Positions 31,596 through 45,441 of a DNA stretch of 64,000 nucleotides are shown here, piece after piece. The stretch spans positions 11,119,862-11,183,861 of the forward strand of contig NC_134675.1 of assembly GCF_030463565.1 (NCBI RefSeq). Direction: 5' to 3'. This stretch comes from Pelecanus crispus. Its lineage: Eukaryota > Chordata > Aves > Pelecaniformes > Pelecanidae. Each line of letters begins with the position of its first letter. Position 1 is the stretch's first letter. A program made the translations under genes and the position numbers. Under the pieces are notes generated by a model. The model did no database searches. It was given only the letters and a program-made list of their open reading frames with translations, and was not told the origin of the DNA.

Positions 31596-31980
31596 TGGCT
31601 GCTACCTCCCCCCGCGCCGCTCACTGCTCCGCGGCTGTGCAGCGCCTTGGCCCCACTCTGCGCCTGGCCGCCGTCCAAGTCCCTGCTGTGAGGGCGGCAC
31701 CAGGCCCCGCCCGCGCGGGGGGACACTAACGGCCAGCGCACCAACAGACGGGCACGCCAACGACTTCCCCTCCGCCCCTCAGCCTTCGGGGGCGCTAACG
31801 CCCCCCGGCCTCGGCCCTGCCCGCGGCTGCGGCGGCTGGCGGATCATGGCCCGCCGCTGGGCGGGCGCTGCCCTAGCTCCCAGACAGCTGGGGAACGTGG
31901 GGCTGCGGATTATTGCAGACTAAGCAGTCTGGCTCAGCAGCAGCGGGCGGGGGGAAGCAGGCGGGCGGGCAAGTAGGGGG
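31596..31980. promoter_or_regulatory. CpG island
   Basis: By eye about 40 CpG in under 400 bases, with GC far above the surrounding DNA, including GC boxes such as GGGCGGGG (about 31,944-31,951) and CCCGCCCGCGCGGGG. No CR1 or LTR match is recognised in this part. It looks like a host-gene promoter, most likely reading to the right given the splice-like signals downstream. The 142-codon open frame across it (31,495-31,923) has composition driven by GC content and is not claimed as a gene. Confidence 0.6.
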
Positions 31981-32323
31981 AGTGTGTATGTGTAAGGAGG
32001 GGATGGGAGAAGGGGGTGAGCTGACAGCCAGCCAGCTACCATCAGAATTAGCTCATTGTTCAATATAACCAGCACTGGCAGCCAAAACCCATCCTGAGAG
32101 AGAGGGTGACTTTCCCTCAGTCACCCCCACCCCTTTTTCTTTTTTTTCTTGAAGGCTGCACTCTGGAAGAGGTGCAGTCATTCTTCCCACACCCCCTACC
32201 CTCTCTCCACTCCCCCAACTATAAATTCCATTCTGTAGCATGCTGCCCTTTTTTTAATCCACATTTGTGTTTCAGATCATGTAGAAAGGACAGAAAGTAA
32301 GCAGGGAGCTGGGGCTTTTGTCT
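31981..32323 (+). other. Candidate untranslated first exon with splice donor
   Basis: Sequence just right of the CpG island, ending in TCT|GTAAGTAT, a strong donor match with GT at 32,324-32,325. No open frame of note. Inferred only from the island and the donor; exon start unknown. Confidence 0.25.
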
Positions 32324-33773
32324 GTAAGTATATGCAATTCCAATCCACAGTTGTGTTTGGGGTTTTTTTGTTTGTGGTTTGTTGTTTTTTTTTTAATTAA
32401 TTCTCTCTTTCTTTGTTTCTTTTCCTTTTGCCCTTAGCTGGACTTTGCTGCAGCTTGACTTCCCCCCCCCCCCCCCCCCCCCTTTCAGTGCGCATTTTCA
32501 AATAGGCTTTCTTAAAGAAGATTAGAAACGTACAGTATATATATTTAACTTTGTCTTTATCCTTTAAGGCTGGATTTCTAGGCTGGGGATTTTTCTGCAC
32601 GCATTCAAGGAAAGATGTGAAGTGGTTTTCTAAATCTGTTGGGATTTTTTTTTTCCACTCTTGCAATTCAAAAACCAAACACCAAAATGCATTTTTTAAC
32701 ATAATGCACTTTGCTTTTTTAGCATGCATGAAAGGCCTCAGATTGGTTTTCCATCTCTTTTCTTCTCCTTTGTAAAATGAATCTCCCTCTTCTCCACCCT
32801 GTCACTGGATTTCTCTCAGGCTGCTGGGGCTTATGTTTAGAAAGCTGTCATTCTTGCAACAGCCTTCTGCATTTTTGCATATGCAGCAGTTAAATTTTGG
32901 GTGTTTTTTTTTTTTTAAAAAAAAAAAAAAAAGCATTTTGGTGTACATTTAGCAATGTGCTTTCTTCCATGTTCCTGTGTACACCTATAGATATAAGTTT
33001 GCAATTTTATATCTAATCTGTATGTATGTGTTTGTATGTAAATATATGACTCATACCTAATAACATTTCATACATACACACTATAGGTAAGAAATATATA
33101 ATCAGTAGAAGAGAACTTTAATTTTTGTCACTATATGAAAACTGATAAAGGAGTTATGCTACAAATACAGTCAGTTAAGAGAGTAGTAATTTAAGGTGCC
33201 ATTTAAATGAGATAGCACCTACTCTTTTTTTCCCCCTCCCTGTTTAAAGTAGGAGTGTGTATTAGTGGAATAAAGGGAGAGAAAACTGTAGGTTATGTAA
33301 TGCAGTGTAATTTCCAAAAATGCCTGCTCTCTGGGCCATCGTATTGTGAAAGCCTGAAACTCTTGTACTTGTTTCTTAATTGTGAAACCCCCAACACTTT
33401 GTAGTATGCCTGGGAACAATGGATCACCTTTATGGTAAGCATAGGATGATGAATTTTTGTCCACTTAGGTGATTTTTAAGTGTGTTAACCATTAGGTACA
33501 GTGCTCTTCAGGGAGGTATGAACTGCTAAGAATAACATAAGGGTTTGTAAATCCAGGTACCAGGGATTCCTTTGTCCTATATTTAAGCCTACAGACCACT
33601 GAAGTGCAGATAAGCATGACAGAAGATCTGGTTAGAATAATTTGCATGACTTTAATCTTAATCACTGAAGCTTATACTTGGCTCAGTCACTATTATACTG
33701 GCAAAAAGCCTTTAAAATGCGACACGTGGAATTACATGGTTTTTTTCTTTTTTTTTTTTTTAATTATTTTCAG
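32324..33773. other. AT-rich DNA with homopolymer runs, no gene seen
   Basis: Contains C21 at 32,462-32,482, a T13/A16 block at 32,904-32,932, and a long pyrimidine tract at 33,740-33,770. If the candidate exons are real this would be intron 1. Confidence 0.45.
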
Positions 33774-33833
33774 ATTGTTCTTGTGCTACTTGAGAGAAAC
33801 TGCAATCCAAAGACTTAACAGAATCTAAAAATG
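33774..33833 (+). other. Candidate 60-base exon ending in a start codon
   Basis: Preceded by a long T-rich tract and CAG (33,771-33,773) and followed by GTAAGAG at 33,834, so both splice sites fit consensus well. The last three bases are ATG in AAAATGG context, with an in-frame TAA upstream, as in a 5' untranslated exon that ends with the initiator codon. No downstream coding exon could be recognised, so the gene, if any, is unidentified. Confidence 0.25.
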
Positions 33834-33840
33834 GTAAGAG

Positions 33841-36800
33841 TTAGTTGCTTTAACAAAGAATCAGTAATTTTTTATATAGATACAAACCTTCTTTCCCCAT
33901 TCCCAACACCCATTTATAAATATGACCCACATAAAACATACTTTTTGAGATTACAGGGAGTTGCTATACAATGATTGATGTACTTTGAAAACCTCTGTAT
34001 ATTGGATCTTTGATTTTCATGAGGTTTTTGAATAAAAAGCTGGAATCCTTTGTGCAGTAAGGCTTATTTAATTAGCTTATTTAAAAAATGAAAAGTATTT
34101 AGCAAAGTATGAAAAATACACATAACACATGTAGGAATACATACAGACAAAGCAATATCCAATAATTTCACCTCCACCTTCCCCCCCCCCCCCCCAAAAA
34201 AAAAAAAAAAAAAGAAGAAATAAGTCATTCCATTTAGTAAATGAAAAAGATTTAATGATATTCTGTCAGGGAAGTAAATAATATGCCAACTAATTTTTCT
34301 TATTATTTAATAAATTTTCCAGAAGGATAGCCTTTCTTTGTGGTAGGAATCTGTTCCAGAAAAAAAGGATAGGCCTCAGCCTAACTGAATTTATAAACAC
34401 TTAGTTGGAATGTATTTATTGAACAGTACTGCAGCAGTTATTAATTTCCTTCACTAGTAATTATGTTTATATTTTTACCAGTTTGCTGGCCCATTTTTTT
34501 ATACTGTGAACTGCTACTGCTGTTGAATACCTAATTTTAATGATGAAACATTATACATCTAAACATTCTCTATATGAGGTATTCTTCGAGAATGGTTATA
34601 TGTCTCAGTCAGCAGAACAAAGAAAATAATTTTTTACGAAAAGGGTATGTAAGGTAAGCAGAATTAGGTAGATTAGATGCTCTGTAGTCATATAACGTTC
34701 TTGATTGAAGATGCAACTATTACTGAAGTATGTCTGAATACATATATTGACATAAATGTGATATATTTTGGGTGCTACATCATACTACTTTCATAGTCAA
34801 AAATCTGCTAATTTCTACAGGGACAACAGTTCGTCTGAAGTAGCATTGCATAGGGTGTGCATTAGCACAAAATATTTTCCAAAGTGTGAGGCTCTCAAGG
34901 ACATAGTCTTATAAAAGTGGGGTTAAATTAATTGCATAAATTATTATAATTGTCTCAGTCTTTGGAGTTGTTTTGACTTGGGGGAGGGGGATGAAGCAAA
35001 GAATGTTTAAAATAAAAAAATATGTAATCTATTATATAGCTTTTTTCCTGTTTGGCTCCTTGTTTTATAGCATTCCTATCTGCAAAAATAAACTTGCAAA
35101 TTCTGGAGTTTTAGTCTATTTTGGAATCTACTTTTACCAAAATGCTTTGCTCATCCATATATAAATGAATAGTTGGGGGTGGGGAATTAAAAGGGAAATG
35201 ATTCACTTAAATTTTCTATTCTGATTTTCTGATTGTGTTTTTCTATTCACTGTGAATAGGAAATCATGTTAAAATATATTCTGTTCACACAACTGTGGAA
35301 TACTGGATAAGGAAACTTTTCCTACCAACACCAAAGTGACAATGAGCCCTCATTTTGAGATGGTATGCAGGCTGTTATGTGAAATATATGACAATCTATG
35401 GAATTAAGTATTATTTCAAGTTTTGTTAGGCATAAAATAGACATTGATTTTTACCAGCAGATGGTTCATAGATTGAAAATCTGATCAACAATCACAAAAA
35501 AAGTGGAATTAGGGATTTTCACAACAAATAGAAAACTTCAAAACCAGCCAAATGAAATTTTAATTTATGTTACACTGCAGAACTAACAATAGGAAAACTG
35601 AATAAATTGGTAATTACATTTGATTTTCTGCATTTGGATAGTTTTAAGTTGCATTTTATGTTCTGGCCTGGAGGCTGGCTTTACAAAACTTATTTCACTG
35701 ACTGCTACAGGAACCTTGCTTTTGTAAATGTGATTGTTGATCAGAATTTCAATCTAAGACAGACTAGATTTTTGCCCCAGTTTGCAAGGTTGCTTAAAAT
35801 ATGAGACTTGGTAGACTCTCTTCTCCTACCACCATTTTTGGCACAATAATACTAAATATAATGAAGTCAGACCACTGACATACTTTCTTTGCAGTAGTGG
35901 ACACACTTGTCTTTGGCATAGTTCTTGTATTTATTCCAAGTGTCTCCTTAGCCATTCTAATTTGCAGGAAAAATTCTTCTTTGCATATTTAAGTAATCAA
36001 CACTTTCTACACTGAAATACATAATTGTCGAAGTTTTTACTTTTTTAAAATATAACAACATATGCAAAGGCTGTATTCTGCTTTCACTGGTCATTGAGAA
36101 TTTAGCTGTTGCATTGCACCAGGCTGAACTAAACTTTATAAAGGAAAAAAATCAAGCTAATCAAACTATTTCCTTTGCTAAACTGAAGGTTCATTAATTA
36201 TTTAGTTACACTTATAGTAAAATTAAAAGTGGCTAGAATAAGCTTGTTGAGTGAGAACAAATTAATATTTGGTTTAACTCCACTGTTTTAACTTCTCGGT
36301 TTCTTAATGTTTTTATTCCATAAAGTATTTCTTAAACTCCTTACAAGTAAAAATGAGCACCATAGAAGGTTAGTTTTCAATGCTGCTTTTCTTTTTCCTA
36401 GACTTAGAATTATGATTTGCTCATACCTGGTTAATAAATCTTTCTTGGAGCTGTATAATATTAACATAATCAATAATTTAAAGACAAATAAAAAGGTAAA
36501 AGAGTGTACTGACAATTTTAACTCATGGATATTTTGAGCCATCTTACACAAGAACATCTGACATTTAAGGATCTGTCCTTAATTGTGTAAAACTTATTTG
36601 CTTACAAAGTGACCCCAAAGAAAGAAGGATCCTTTTATATTTCTTTGCAATCTATAAAGTCCTGAGATTATTTTTTTAAAACTTTTTTTTTATTATTATT
36701 TAAAATGATAGAATTTCAGTATACCACCTTTCTGGAAAGTGTTCTATATCATAATGTACAAAGTTTTCTGTGACCTCCAGTCAGTTTTCTGTCCATTTTT

Positions 36801-39800
36801 CTGTGACCTCTAAGAACACTTTTAGCAAAACCAGGAAAGACTTTTTTTAAGGTAAACACTTTGTGAACTGTATAAAAGGCCTGTTTGATTTCTTTCTTTA
36901 AAAACAAAGTGATTTGTTTATTTTCTTTTAAAACACTCCAGTGTGTCCTTTTCCTCCTGTTCCCATTGCAGTTCATTTCTGGGCTTCAAGTTTAATACTG
37001 AGAGTTTGCAGTGCAGGTGCTAAGAAATTTAAACGGCAGATTTATCACTAATAAAATCATGTATCAGTAAATAGATGCATCCCTTATAATTTAATTTTGA
37101 CCTACCTGAAAATAAAGAAAAAAATACTCTAGAGCTCATTATTTTACTTCTGACTTACCATGATTAGATGGCTTTCTTCTAAAGCACTAGTGCTGTGGAA
37201 TCTCAGAGACTAGGTAGTGTACAGTATAGCTACATCATCCTAAAGCAAAAGACCCTAAAGGGAGGTCATTTGGGCTGAACATTTCCTGTAGTGTATCCTT
37301 GTCTGAACTGGATCAGTTATGATGTTATTTTATCATTTGCATTCTTTGCATTTTATAATCTTACTTGGAAAAAAAAGAGAAAAATGGGATGGTGGCCTCT
37401 TGGAGAGAAAGACAATTGGGGGAAAGCTTTTTTTTTTTTTCATTAAGTCAGAAAAAGAAATGACAATCTGCATTTGGATAAAGGGAAAAAATCATCATCC
37501 TATTTCTTTTTTGTAGTTCATAAGGAAATGTATAACATCATTTAAGTTAATTGAAGATATGTATATGAGAAAGCTTATATTTAAGATTTCATCCCAACTT
37601 ACCCATTTAAGAACCTTTTTCCAGTGGGTTATCTGCAGATACTTTTACACATTCTGTAATTTTCTGTGTCTATAAAATGACTTCATTTTCATTGGAACAA
37701 CTGTTCATAGCTTTAGGATAATCTATGGAAACTGGAGCCTGGGATTGGTCTGACAGAGGCAAACATTGTTATGTAACTTTTATATGTTCTGAGGAATAAG
37801 AAGAATGCGATACTAGGATGAGGCATTAAGTCCAACCTAATACTAGATAAACACCAGACAAATGTAACTCCTGGTTCTGGCATGAGAAAACTTATACTAC
37901 TTTGTTGATTATTGCTGAGTCTGGAACTGGAACTGAATTCTCCTTTATGGTAGTTCAGAACTGCATAGGAGGTTTAGGAATATATCAGATCCTTTTCTGT
38001 TTATATGTAGCCATGGGCAGAATTTGGTCAAGAGAAGTTACTGAGAGGTATGACAGTTAAGCAGTTTTGGCCATCTGAATGTGTATGCTGTGCTTTTTTA
38101 GTGTGCTTGAAGAAAACATTTGATGTAATTTATCCTACAATACTTGATTACTGAGAACTTAGGGAGAATTAAGGCCTTCCCAACTTACAAAATAAGTAAG
38201 CAGAAATAAAAGCTCACTTTTTGTAATACTTTTGTTAATTCAGCTGTTCAGTTGTGTAGAAAAAACACCTTTACTTGAATATGGCTAGAACAATTTGAAG
38301 TAGAGTTTAAAAAAAAATCATTGTCCAAAGCAGATACTATGGGTATTTCTGTGGTAGAATTTATATGCATATTTAAAAGCAAAGTAGCTATATATATGGG
38401 AGTCTACACAGTCACAAACATGCACACTCCAGATGCTAACATTTTATGGTTGTGCACCAGAATACTGTATCTGAACAAGACAGTGTTGACACAAGGAATT
38501 GGAGATTTAAATAATACTTTGTCTTCTTCCAGGACAAACCTTTATTGAACCTTTTTCACAAAGGCTGAAATCTTGAAAAATCAGAAATAAGAATTCATAT
38601 ACAACTTGTAATAGTATATAGTCATGACACTGCTTTTCAAGTGTTGGGAGCAAAAGCTTTCACCAATAAATAATTTTTTTGCGTCATAATACTGCTGCCC
38701 CACACCTGAGCTCTGAGCATTGTGTGTATGCCTAAAGAAAGAGAGACTACACCTAACAGTCCTAGAACAACCTCATAAAAATAATTCAGTTAGTATCATT
38801 GACTGGGACAGGATATTTTAATAAAATATTTTTAAATATTTGTATTTTCCTTTTATTTCAAAGATTTTTTTTTTCACTCTCATGCTTTATTAAACCATAT
38901 TGGTTGAGGGTGCAATCTGTAAAGGTGCAAAAATGTTCTTTTAAAATGTTTAATGTGGAATGATACTATGAATCATTGTTTGAATATTACATAAAATTCT
39001 ATTTAGGCTTCTGTTCTGGTAAATTCACTGTAGCACTACTGAATGAATTCCTGTGTAGATGTTCCTGTGTGGGTTGCTGATGTTTCCTTCTGTAAATACC
39101 ACATTAAAAAAAACCTTCAAAATATGTAACATTTTTTCATCCTGCAAGAAGAAATGTTTCTCGATTAATTTTGTTAACTGTAACCTTCTTGTCTGTCTAC
39201 TTGCATAGCACACCTTTGTGGGATATATGTTTAAAAAAAGTTCAAAGAAATTTGTGTATTCTCACTGAAGGTAGTATAAGCCTTGGCTTAATATGCACAT
39301 TATCAGAAAGAATTCTTAAATTCTTAAAATGTTGATGTTTAGAAAGCACACATTGTCATCATACAGCTACTCAAAAAGATTAAGTTAGAGAGGAACAAAT
39401 CTTTCTTTATTTTGACAAGAATATATCTGTGACAAATCTTCCAACATTAAAGGGTACAAGTAAATAACTCTATTACTGCTGACAGAAAAAAATCCTCTGG
39501 AAATATTGGTAAATTTTCTTACCCTTAATTTCTCAGCTAAGTCATTAAATAAAGCAACAAGAACAAAACCAAAATAATACTTGCTAGGCAAAGTTATTTT
39601 CCTTTATGTCACCTGATTAGAGAAATTCCAGAATCCTTAAGTATTTTATTATTTACAACATACATAATATATATGATACCATTTAGATTGTGCTTTTATG
39701 TTTTGAGTAACAGTAAAGCAGTATGCATTAAATGATAGTAGATGATAGTAATATGGTGACTGTGCAAGTAAATGTGCCATAATGCTTTCAAGCACCTGTT

Positions 39801-40017
39801 ACAATATCATAAGCTGTGGCCTTTTAATGTGGTAAGCACTGGCTATGGTTCTGTCTCTCATTTCCAAGAGTACCACTGGGGCCTTTAATACTTGCCTGAA
39901 ATATGCTGATTGGGCAAAAGGTTGGTATCCCATGAGGGGTAAGACTAACTGCTGGGCTCTGCAGGAAAGTAGTCATCAGAGGCAGTGTGCTGCCTCAGGA
40001 AACCCTTTTTTACTGTT
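33841..40017. other. Long single-copy AT-rich stretch, no gene seen
   Basis: No transposon or domain-bearing frame recognised. Simple sequence: C15 then A18 at 34,181-34,213, and several T-runs. Could be intron of the candidate gene. Confidence 0.5.
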
Positions 40018-40196
40018 TTACAGGTTGCCCAGGGAGGTTGTGGAGTCTCCCTCCTTGGAGATATTAAAAAACTGTCTAGACACAGTCCTGGGCAACTGGC
40101 TCTAGGTGGCCCTGCTTGAGCAGGGGGGTTTGTCAAGATGACCTCCAGAGGTCCCTTCTAACCTCATCTATTCTGTGATTCTTTGATTCTGTTTTA
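40018..40196 (+). mobile_element. CR1 3' end fragment
   Basis: Matches the last 180 bases of avian CR1: GGTTGCCCAGGGAGGTTGTGG, TCCTTGGAGATATT, GACCTCCAGAGGTCCCTTC, and the ending ATTCTGTGATTCTTTGATTCTG. Strongly 5' truncated. Confidence 0.9.
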
Positions 40197-41462
40197 TTGG
40201 TTAATGGAACTTTTCATATAATATACATTTCTATCTTATTATTTTGGAAAAATATTTGCAATTTTTTTCCTTCCAAGGAGTGTGATACTCTAGTAATGGG
40301 TGTCTTTGTTAAATTCATGAATTCAGTCAGAAGTTGGATGAGCATTTATGACAGTGTTCACAATGTACCACTTGATTTCTTTTTCTTCATATGCATGTTA
40401 ATATTTAACAATGCTTTGCAATGGTTTTTGCATGCTTAATGTAGAAAATGAGCAGCTTGAGACCACTTGTAGCACACAAGCTATATTCATCCTGACTAGT
40501 ACAGAAAAATGAAAATTGATCTCTGCCAGAAAATTGCATTACACCCAGGTGGTGTGGGGAGGGAGGATTTCTGTCCAGGGAAGAACAAAGTGTTATCTAT
40601 AACTAGCCTCATTTAGTCATGTATGCCAGAAGACAACTGAAGTTTCTGCTGAGGAGTTCTTACCAGCTGAAGAATTTGGCAGGAATGTGCTGACTATACT
40701 CGAGCTAGATTAGGTTGTGTATTTGCCCTCCTCAATACCATACTTGTTCACTTTTGGAGGCCACTTAAGACACCTCTTGGTGGAAAAGCATGCCTACTCT
40801 GAGCACTTAGTCTCTACCGGTATCCTTTCCTGCAGCAAGGGGCTCTGCAACATTAAAACGCATGTCTTAAACCAGTAATTTTAGTCAATTTTGTTCAGTT
40901 ACTCAGATAACTTTCTTATACATGTGATATGAAGCTGTAAATACATATATAAAAGGTGCAAACTATAAATTATATTATGGATGAAAACAAGAGTGAGTAC
41001 TTTGAAGAAGCTGATGTAGATGAGCCAAGGTAGGAGACTACATGGAAGCAGACACTTCAATTTCACCTGAAGAATACAAGCTTTAAGAAAGGAGAAAGAA
41101 ACTATGGAAGAAGATGGATTTATATGAAACAATTTGTATTTTAAACCTGAGAAAATTACTTCTAAATTTACTTTCTTATGTCGTGTAGAGAAGAAGCAGA
41201 TGACATCCTATTCTGTGAAATTGACAAAAACTGAGGATGTGATGAACAAGGACTGCAAAAAAACCCCAATGAATAAACTTGCTAATTCATCTAGAGTGTA
41301 GAGAGGGGAATGCAAGAAAAACCTTACTTGTCTCATTTAGGCTTTTTCATGTTTATGTGTTTGTGAGTTTGGGTCATCAGATGGGGAGGAATAAAAAGCA
41401 GCAGTAATATCTTGCCCATGAAAAGGCAGAACCAACAAATCATGCTGATGCACAGAAGTCAA
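40197..41462. other. Single-copy DNA, no feature seen
   Basis: AT-rich, nothing recognised. Confidence 0.5.
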
Positions 41463-41941
41463 AGGGAGTACTGTGTCCAGTTCTAGGCTCCCCAGTACGA
41501 GAGACATGGACATACTGGAGAGAGTCCAATAAAGCGCCATGAAGATGATTAAGGGACTGGAGCATCTCTCCTATGAGGAAAGGCTGAGAGAGCTGGGACT
41601 GTTTAGCCTGGAGAAGAGAAGGCTCGGGGGGGATCTCATCAATGTATACAAATACCTGAAGGCAGGGTACAAAGACGACTGAGCCAGGCTCTTTTCAGTG
41701 CTGTCTGATGACAGGACCAGAGGCAATGGGCACAAACGGAAACACAGGAGGTTCAGTCTGAACATAAACAGGTTGCCCAGAGAGGTTGTGGAGTCTCCCT
41801 CCTTGGAGATATTCAAAACTGTCTGGACATAGTCCTGGACAACTGGCTCTATGGCCCTGCTTGAGCAGGGGGCGTGGACCAGATGACCTCCAGAGGTCCC
41901 TTCCAACCTCAACCATTCTTTGTGATTCTTTGATTCTGTGG
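41463..41941 (+). mobile_element. CR1 3' end fragment
   Basis: About 480 bases. Begins in the C-terminal ORF2 region (TACTGTGTCCAGTTCTAGGC, then CTGGAGAAGAGAAGGCT) and runs to the CR1 3' end with ATTCTTTGTGATTCTTTGATTCTG. Same subfamily as 40,018-40,196. Confidence 0.92.
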
Positions 41942-43679
41942 AAGTTCAGGTGTGCAATTGTCCTGCCATGTCCTGCCAATATACTGCCATGCATTAATTC
42001 TTACTGTAATGGCAGGTATAGTCTAGCCAAAAAGGTAGGCTACTTGAACCAATCCCAGAAAGGAAGAGAACAATTGTATTATTGTTCATCAATTCTCTCA
42101 AACCATTTATCTACATCTATTGGCTGTGTGGAAGAAACCAAGTGCTAAATTATTTTCTCCACTAATTTTTTTATGTTCTTGGCACTAATCTGGAAAGTAG
42201 GATTACTAGAGCTACCCTGACAGTATGTTTAAAATGTGAAGACAGGTTATTTTGAGATAACTTGCTGTATCTCAAGCAGAGGCTCAGACTTGTGATGCAG
42301 AGCCACACAAAAAAAGCAATCAAGTTGGCAGAGTCAGGAGACCTCACACCTGCTAAACCAGTTGTTCACATGTCTTAAATGGTTAATTAAGTTTGCATTT
42401 TAACTTGGGGAAACTTGTGGTTTCTGTTAGTTTAATAGGGAAAGCCTCCTCACTGAGCCTGTTTCTAAATCAGCCTTTCAAGATAGCAACATCCCACATG
42501 ATTGTGACTACAGCTTCTGAAATATAATAAAGAATCAAAACTTCAGTGACTTAGTCTTTGAAATAAGGAGTAACGATGAGCACTCTTGATGTTATACTGG
42601 TGTTTCTCTCTCCAGAAGATTCAGAAGGCAAAAGCTGATTGAGAGCAGACTGCCATCCAACTAAACTCTGAGAAGCAGCAACTATTCAGCTGACAGTTGC
42701 TATATGTATTAAATCTTGCACATTAGGTTTGGAACATGGTGGATGTTAATCATATGCTTTCATAATGTTCCTCTCACAATATTAAAAATAAACTACTGTA
42801 GATGGAAGCACTAGTTTACCTCTTTCACTGAAGTTAATGATAAAACATGCATTGATCCTAGCACAAGTTTTTCTTCCAATTTTGTTTAAAATGAATTAGT
42901 TTTTTAACAGAATGATTTATCTGATATTCAAGTAGCAGTGAAACAAGATTTTTAGTGAAGGCACTGTTTGTGCATCTGGATGGTGATGGTGGGCACTTGG
43001 TTTTAAATAGAACTTTTTACTGTAGTAGGACACATTTGGGGGATTGAAAAGTGGGTGGTACTATATGCTGGGAAAAGTCATTGCAGCTCAAACCAGCTGG
43101 TAACTAAGAAATTTAAGATACTGCAAAGAAAAAGCTGTTTCCACCTAGCAGGCAACTATGTTATAATTTTAGCACAAGAAAATTCATCAGGACTCAACTT
43201 AACTGGGAAAGAAAATCTGCTAGACACCTTCAGTGATGCTGAGACGAGCCAAAAAGGAAAAAAATCGACAACCTTTTCTCTAGGAGCTTTAATACCATTG
43301 ATTTGTGTCATTGCAACACAGAGGAACAGTGATGAAAAAATCTCTTAACTACTTGAAAGGAATGTAGATATGGAAATGAGGAGCGGTATTCCTTTCCGGT
43401 TATATGGTTTGTCCCCACAGGAGCATGGTATGAGGACAACATCTCTCTATTCTGGATTATGTGCTGCTACAGAAGCACAGGGTCCTCAGTTCTCAGAACT
43501 GCATCAGTGAAGTTTTAGTGTACTGCAGAGGGGAAGAGCATGCCATGAAAGAAGTGTAATGCCACTTTCTTTCCTTCTCTTCAACACATACATGTATTAT
43601 TTTACTCCTCTGTTCCTCAGCACATAGCCATTTGTGTCTGCTGTTAAGCTACTAATCCATCTAGCTCAAAAAGGAAGAA
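41942..43679. other. Single-copy DNA, no feature seen
   Basis: No repeat or coding signal recognised. Confidence 0.5.
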
Positions 43680-44027
43680 TAGAATCATAGAATCATAGAA
43701 TGTCTCAAGTTGGAAGGGACCCATAAGGATCATTGAATCCAACTCCCTGTTCCTCGCAGGACTACCTAAAACTAAATCATATGACTAAGAGCGTCGTCCA
43801 GATGCTCCTTGAACTCTGATAGGCTTGGTGCTGTGACTGCTTCCCTGGGGAGCCTGTTCCAGTGACCAACCACCCTCTCAGTGAAGAACCTTTTCCTAAG
43901 GTCCAACCTGAACTTCCCCTGATGCAGCTTCATTCCATTTCCTCATGTCCTGTCGCTGGTCACCTGAGAGAGGAGATCAGCACCTCCCCCTCCACTGCCC
44001 CTCTTGAGGAAGTTGTAGACTGTGATA
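43680..44027 (-). mobile_element. CR1 3' end fragment, minus strand
   Basis: Starts at the left with the inverted CR1 3' tandem (ATAGAATCATAGAATCATAG) and continues with CAAGTTGGAAGGGACCCATAA, CCAGTGACCAACCACCCTCTC and CACCTGAGAGAGGAGATCAG, the reverse complement of the CR1 3' region. Confidence 0.92.
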
Positions 44028-45435
44028 GGTGTTAGGGTTTTGAAATGCTGATTAAACAGAGCCCTTGCAATAGCAAAAAGAGGATTCTCAGTTTGTTGAA
44101 CAAAGAAAAGAAGACCCTACTCTCAGTAATCCTTCTGATTTTGAACAAAGTAGCAGTAAGTAGTTTTGCAGTCCTGATGCTGTAATAGCCGGTAAATCAA
44201 TTGGGCTTTTATTTTCTTCTACCTTTGCTTTTTCTGATTTTTTATTCTTAATTTGGATTTTTTTTAGACTTTTAAGAAAATGGAGGCTAAAAAAGTTAAA
44301 ACCATCTTCCCTATTTGAAGTTGGCCTCAATTTCTCAGGCAGAACTGTTTTGTTGTTGCAGAACAGTCTCACACAAGCACTTACCAGATCAGTAGGTTTC
44401 TTTCCCCCGACTTATTAAAATGGGAGTGAATGTTTTTGTGTATCACATGTTCTGCCAGAAAATAATGCTTCCAAGGCATATAATGTTGTTAGTCAGATGT
44501 TTAGGAGTGATCCACTCCAATAGCTTATGGATGAAATTTACTAACTTGTTTTTTTACTAATAATTATCAAACACTGAGGCTATCAGTTTAAGTCAGCATA
44601 CTGCTCTTATACATTATCTAGACTTGCAGGTACTTTAGTTTTCAGTCCATCTGTCCAATTCTTTTTTGAATCCTGATTATTTTTGTTATTTATTGTTATT
44701 TTCCAATATTGTTATTTTTGTTAATTGTTATTATCCAAGCCTGTACTCTTATAGTAATCATGCAGGAAATACTAAGAAATGAGAATATGGTGTGTATCAA
44801 TGAAAGCATTTATATAGAAGTGTTTGCTTCATGCTAACAGCTGGAATATTTTAAGCCTTACATCCTACTCTGTAATGGAACATTGCTTTGCAATTTTTTG
44901 CTCCATGTGGCTCATCATGAAACATCGATATCAGTTGTTTTGAGCTGCTGTAATTGACTAAAAGTTCTCACTGTGTCTTTATAACACCCTAGTAACAAGC
45001 ATATCTGAACATTTAAGTAGTTTCTGTATTTTAAAGAGGATGTAGCATGGCAAGACATGTCTTTTTTTTATTTTTCCTTATGGACTGTAGTAAGTCCTGA
45101 GTGGACTTTTCTACACTGGCATCTTTTTTCCATTCCAGAATCTTCCTTCATTTAGCCAAAATCCAAGCTATGATTACCTAGCCTTTCAGTGTTGTATAAA
45201 AGGCAGGTAATTACAGTCCTTTGCCTGCCCGGTTAAGGACTTTGATACAGATATAGCACAGCAGTTACTACACCTGGAGTAGTTCCATGCGATTATTATC
45301 TCCCAATGGTGGACACAGTAAATGTTTTTGAGGAAGGTATTAAAGAAGTAGGACATTAACTGAATATTTTGTCCATAGAGGAAATTAATGTGAAAGATAA
45401 TTTGTTTTTTTTTTCTTTTGTTTATTTTGTTTAAC
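44028..45435. other. Single-copy DNA, no feature seen
   Basis: AT-rich; TTATTGTTATTTT-type simple sequence near 44,690-44,730. Confidence 0.5.
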
Positions 45436-45441
45436 CCTGGA

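Noticed and set aside
31495-31923. 142-codon plus frame across the CpG island
   Set aside because: GC-rich sequence is stop-poor; no domain, and the start lies in sequence bordering CR1. Treated as noncoding.
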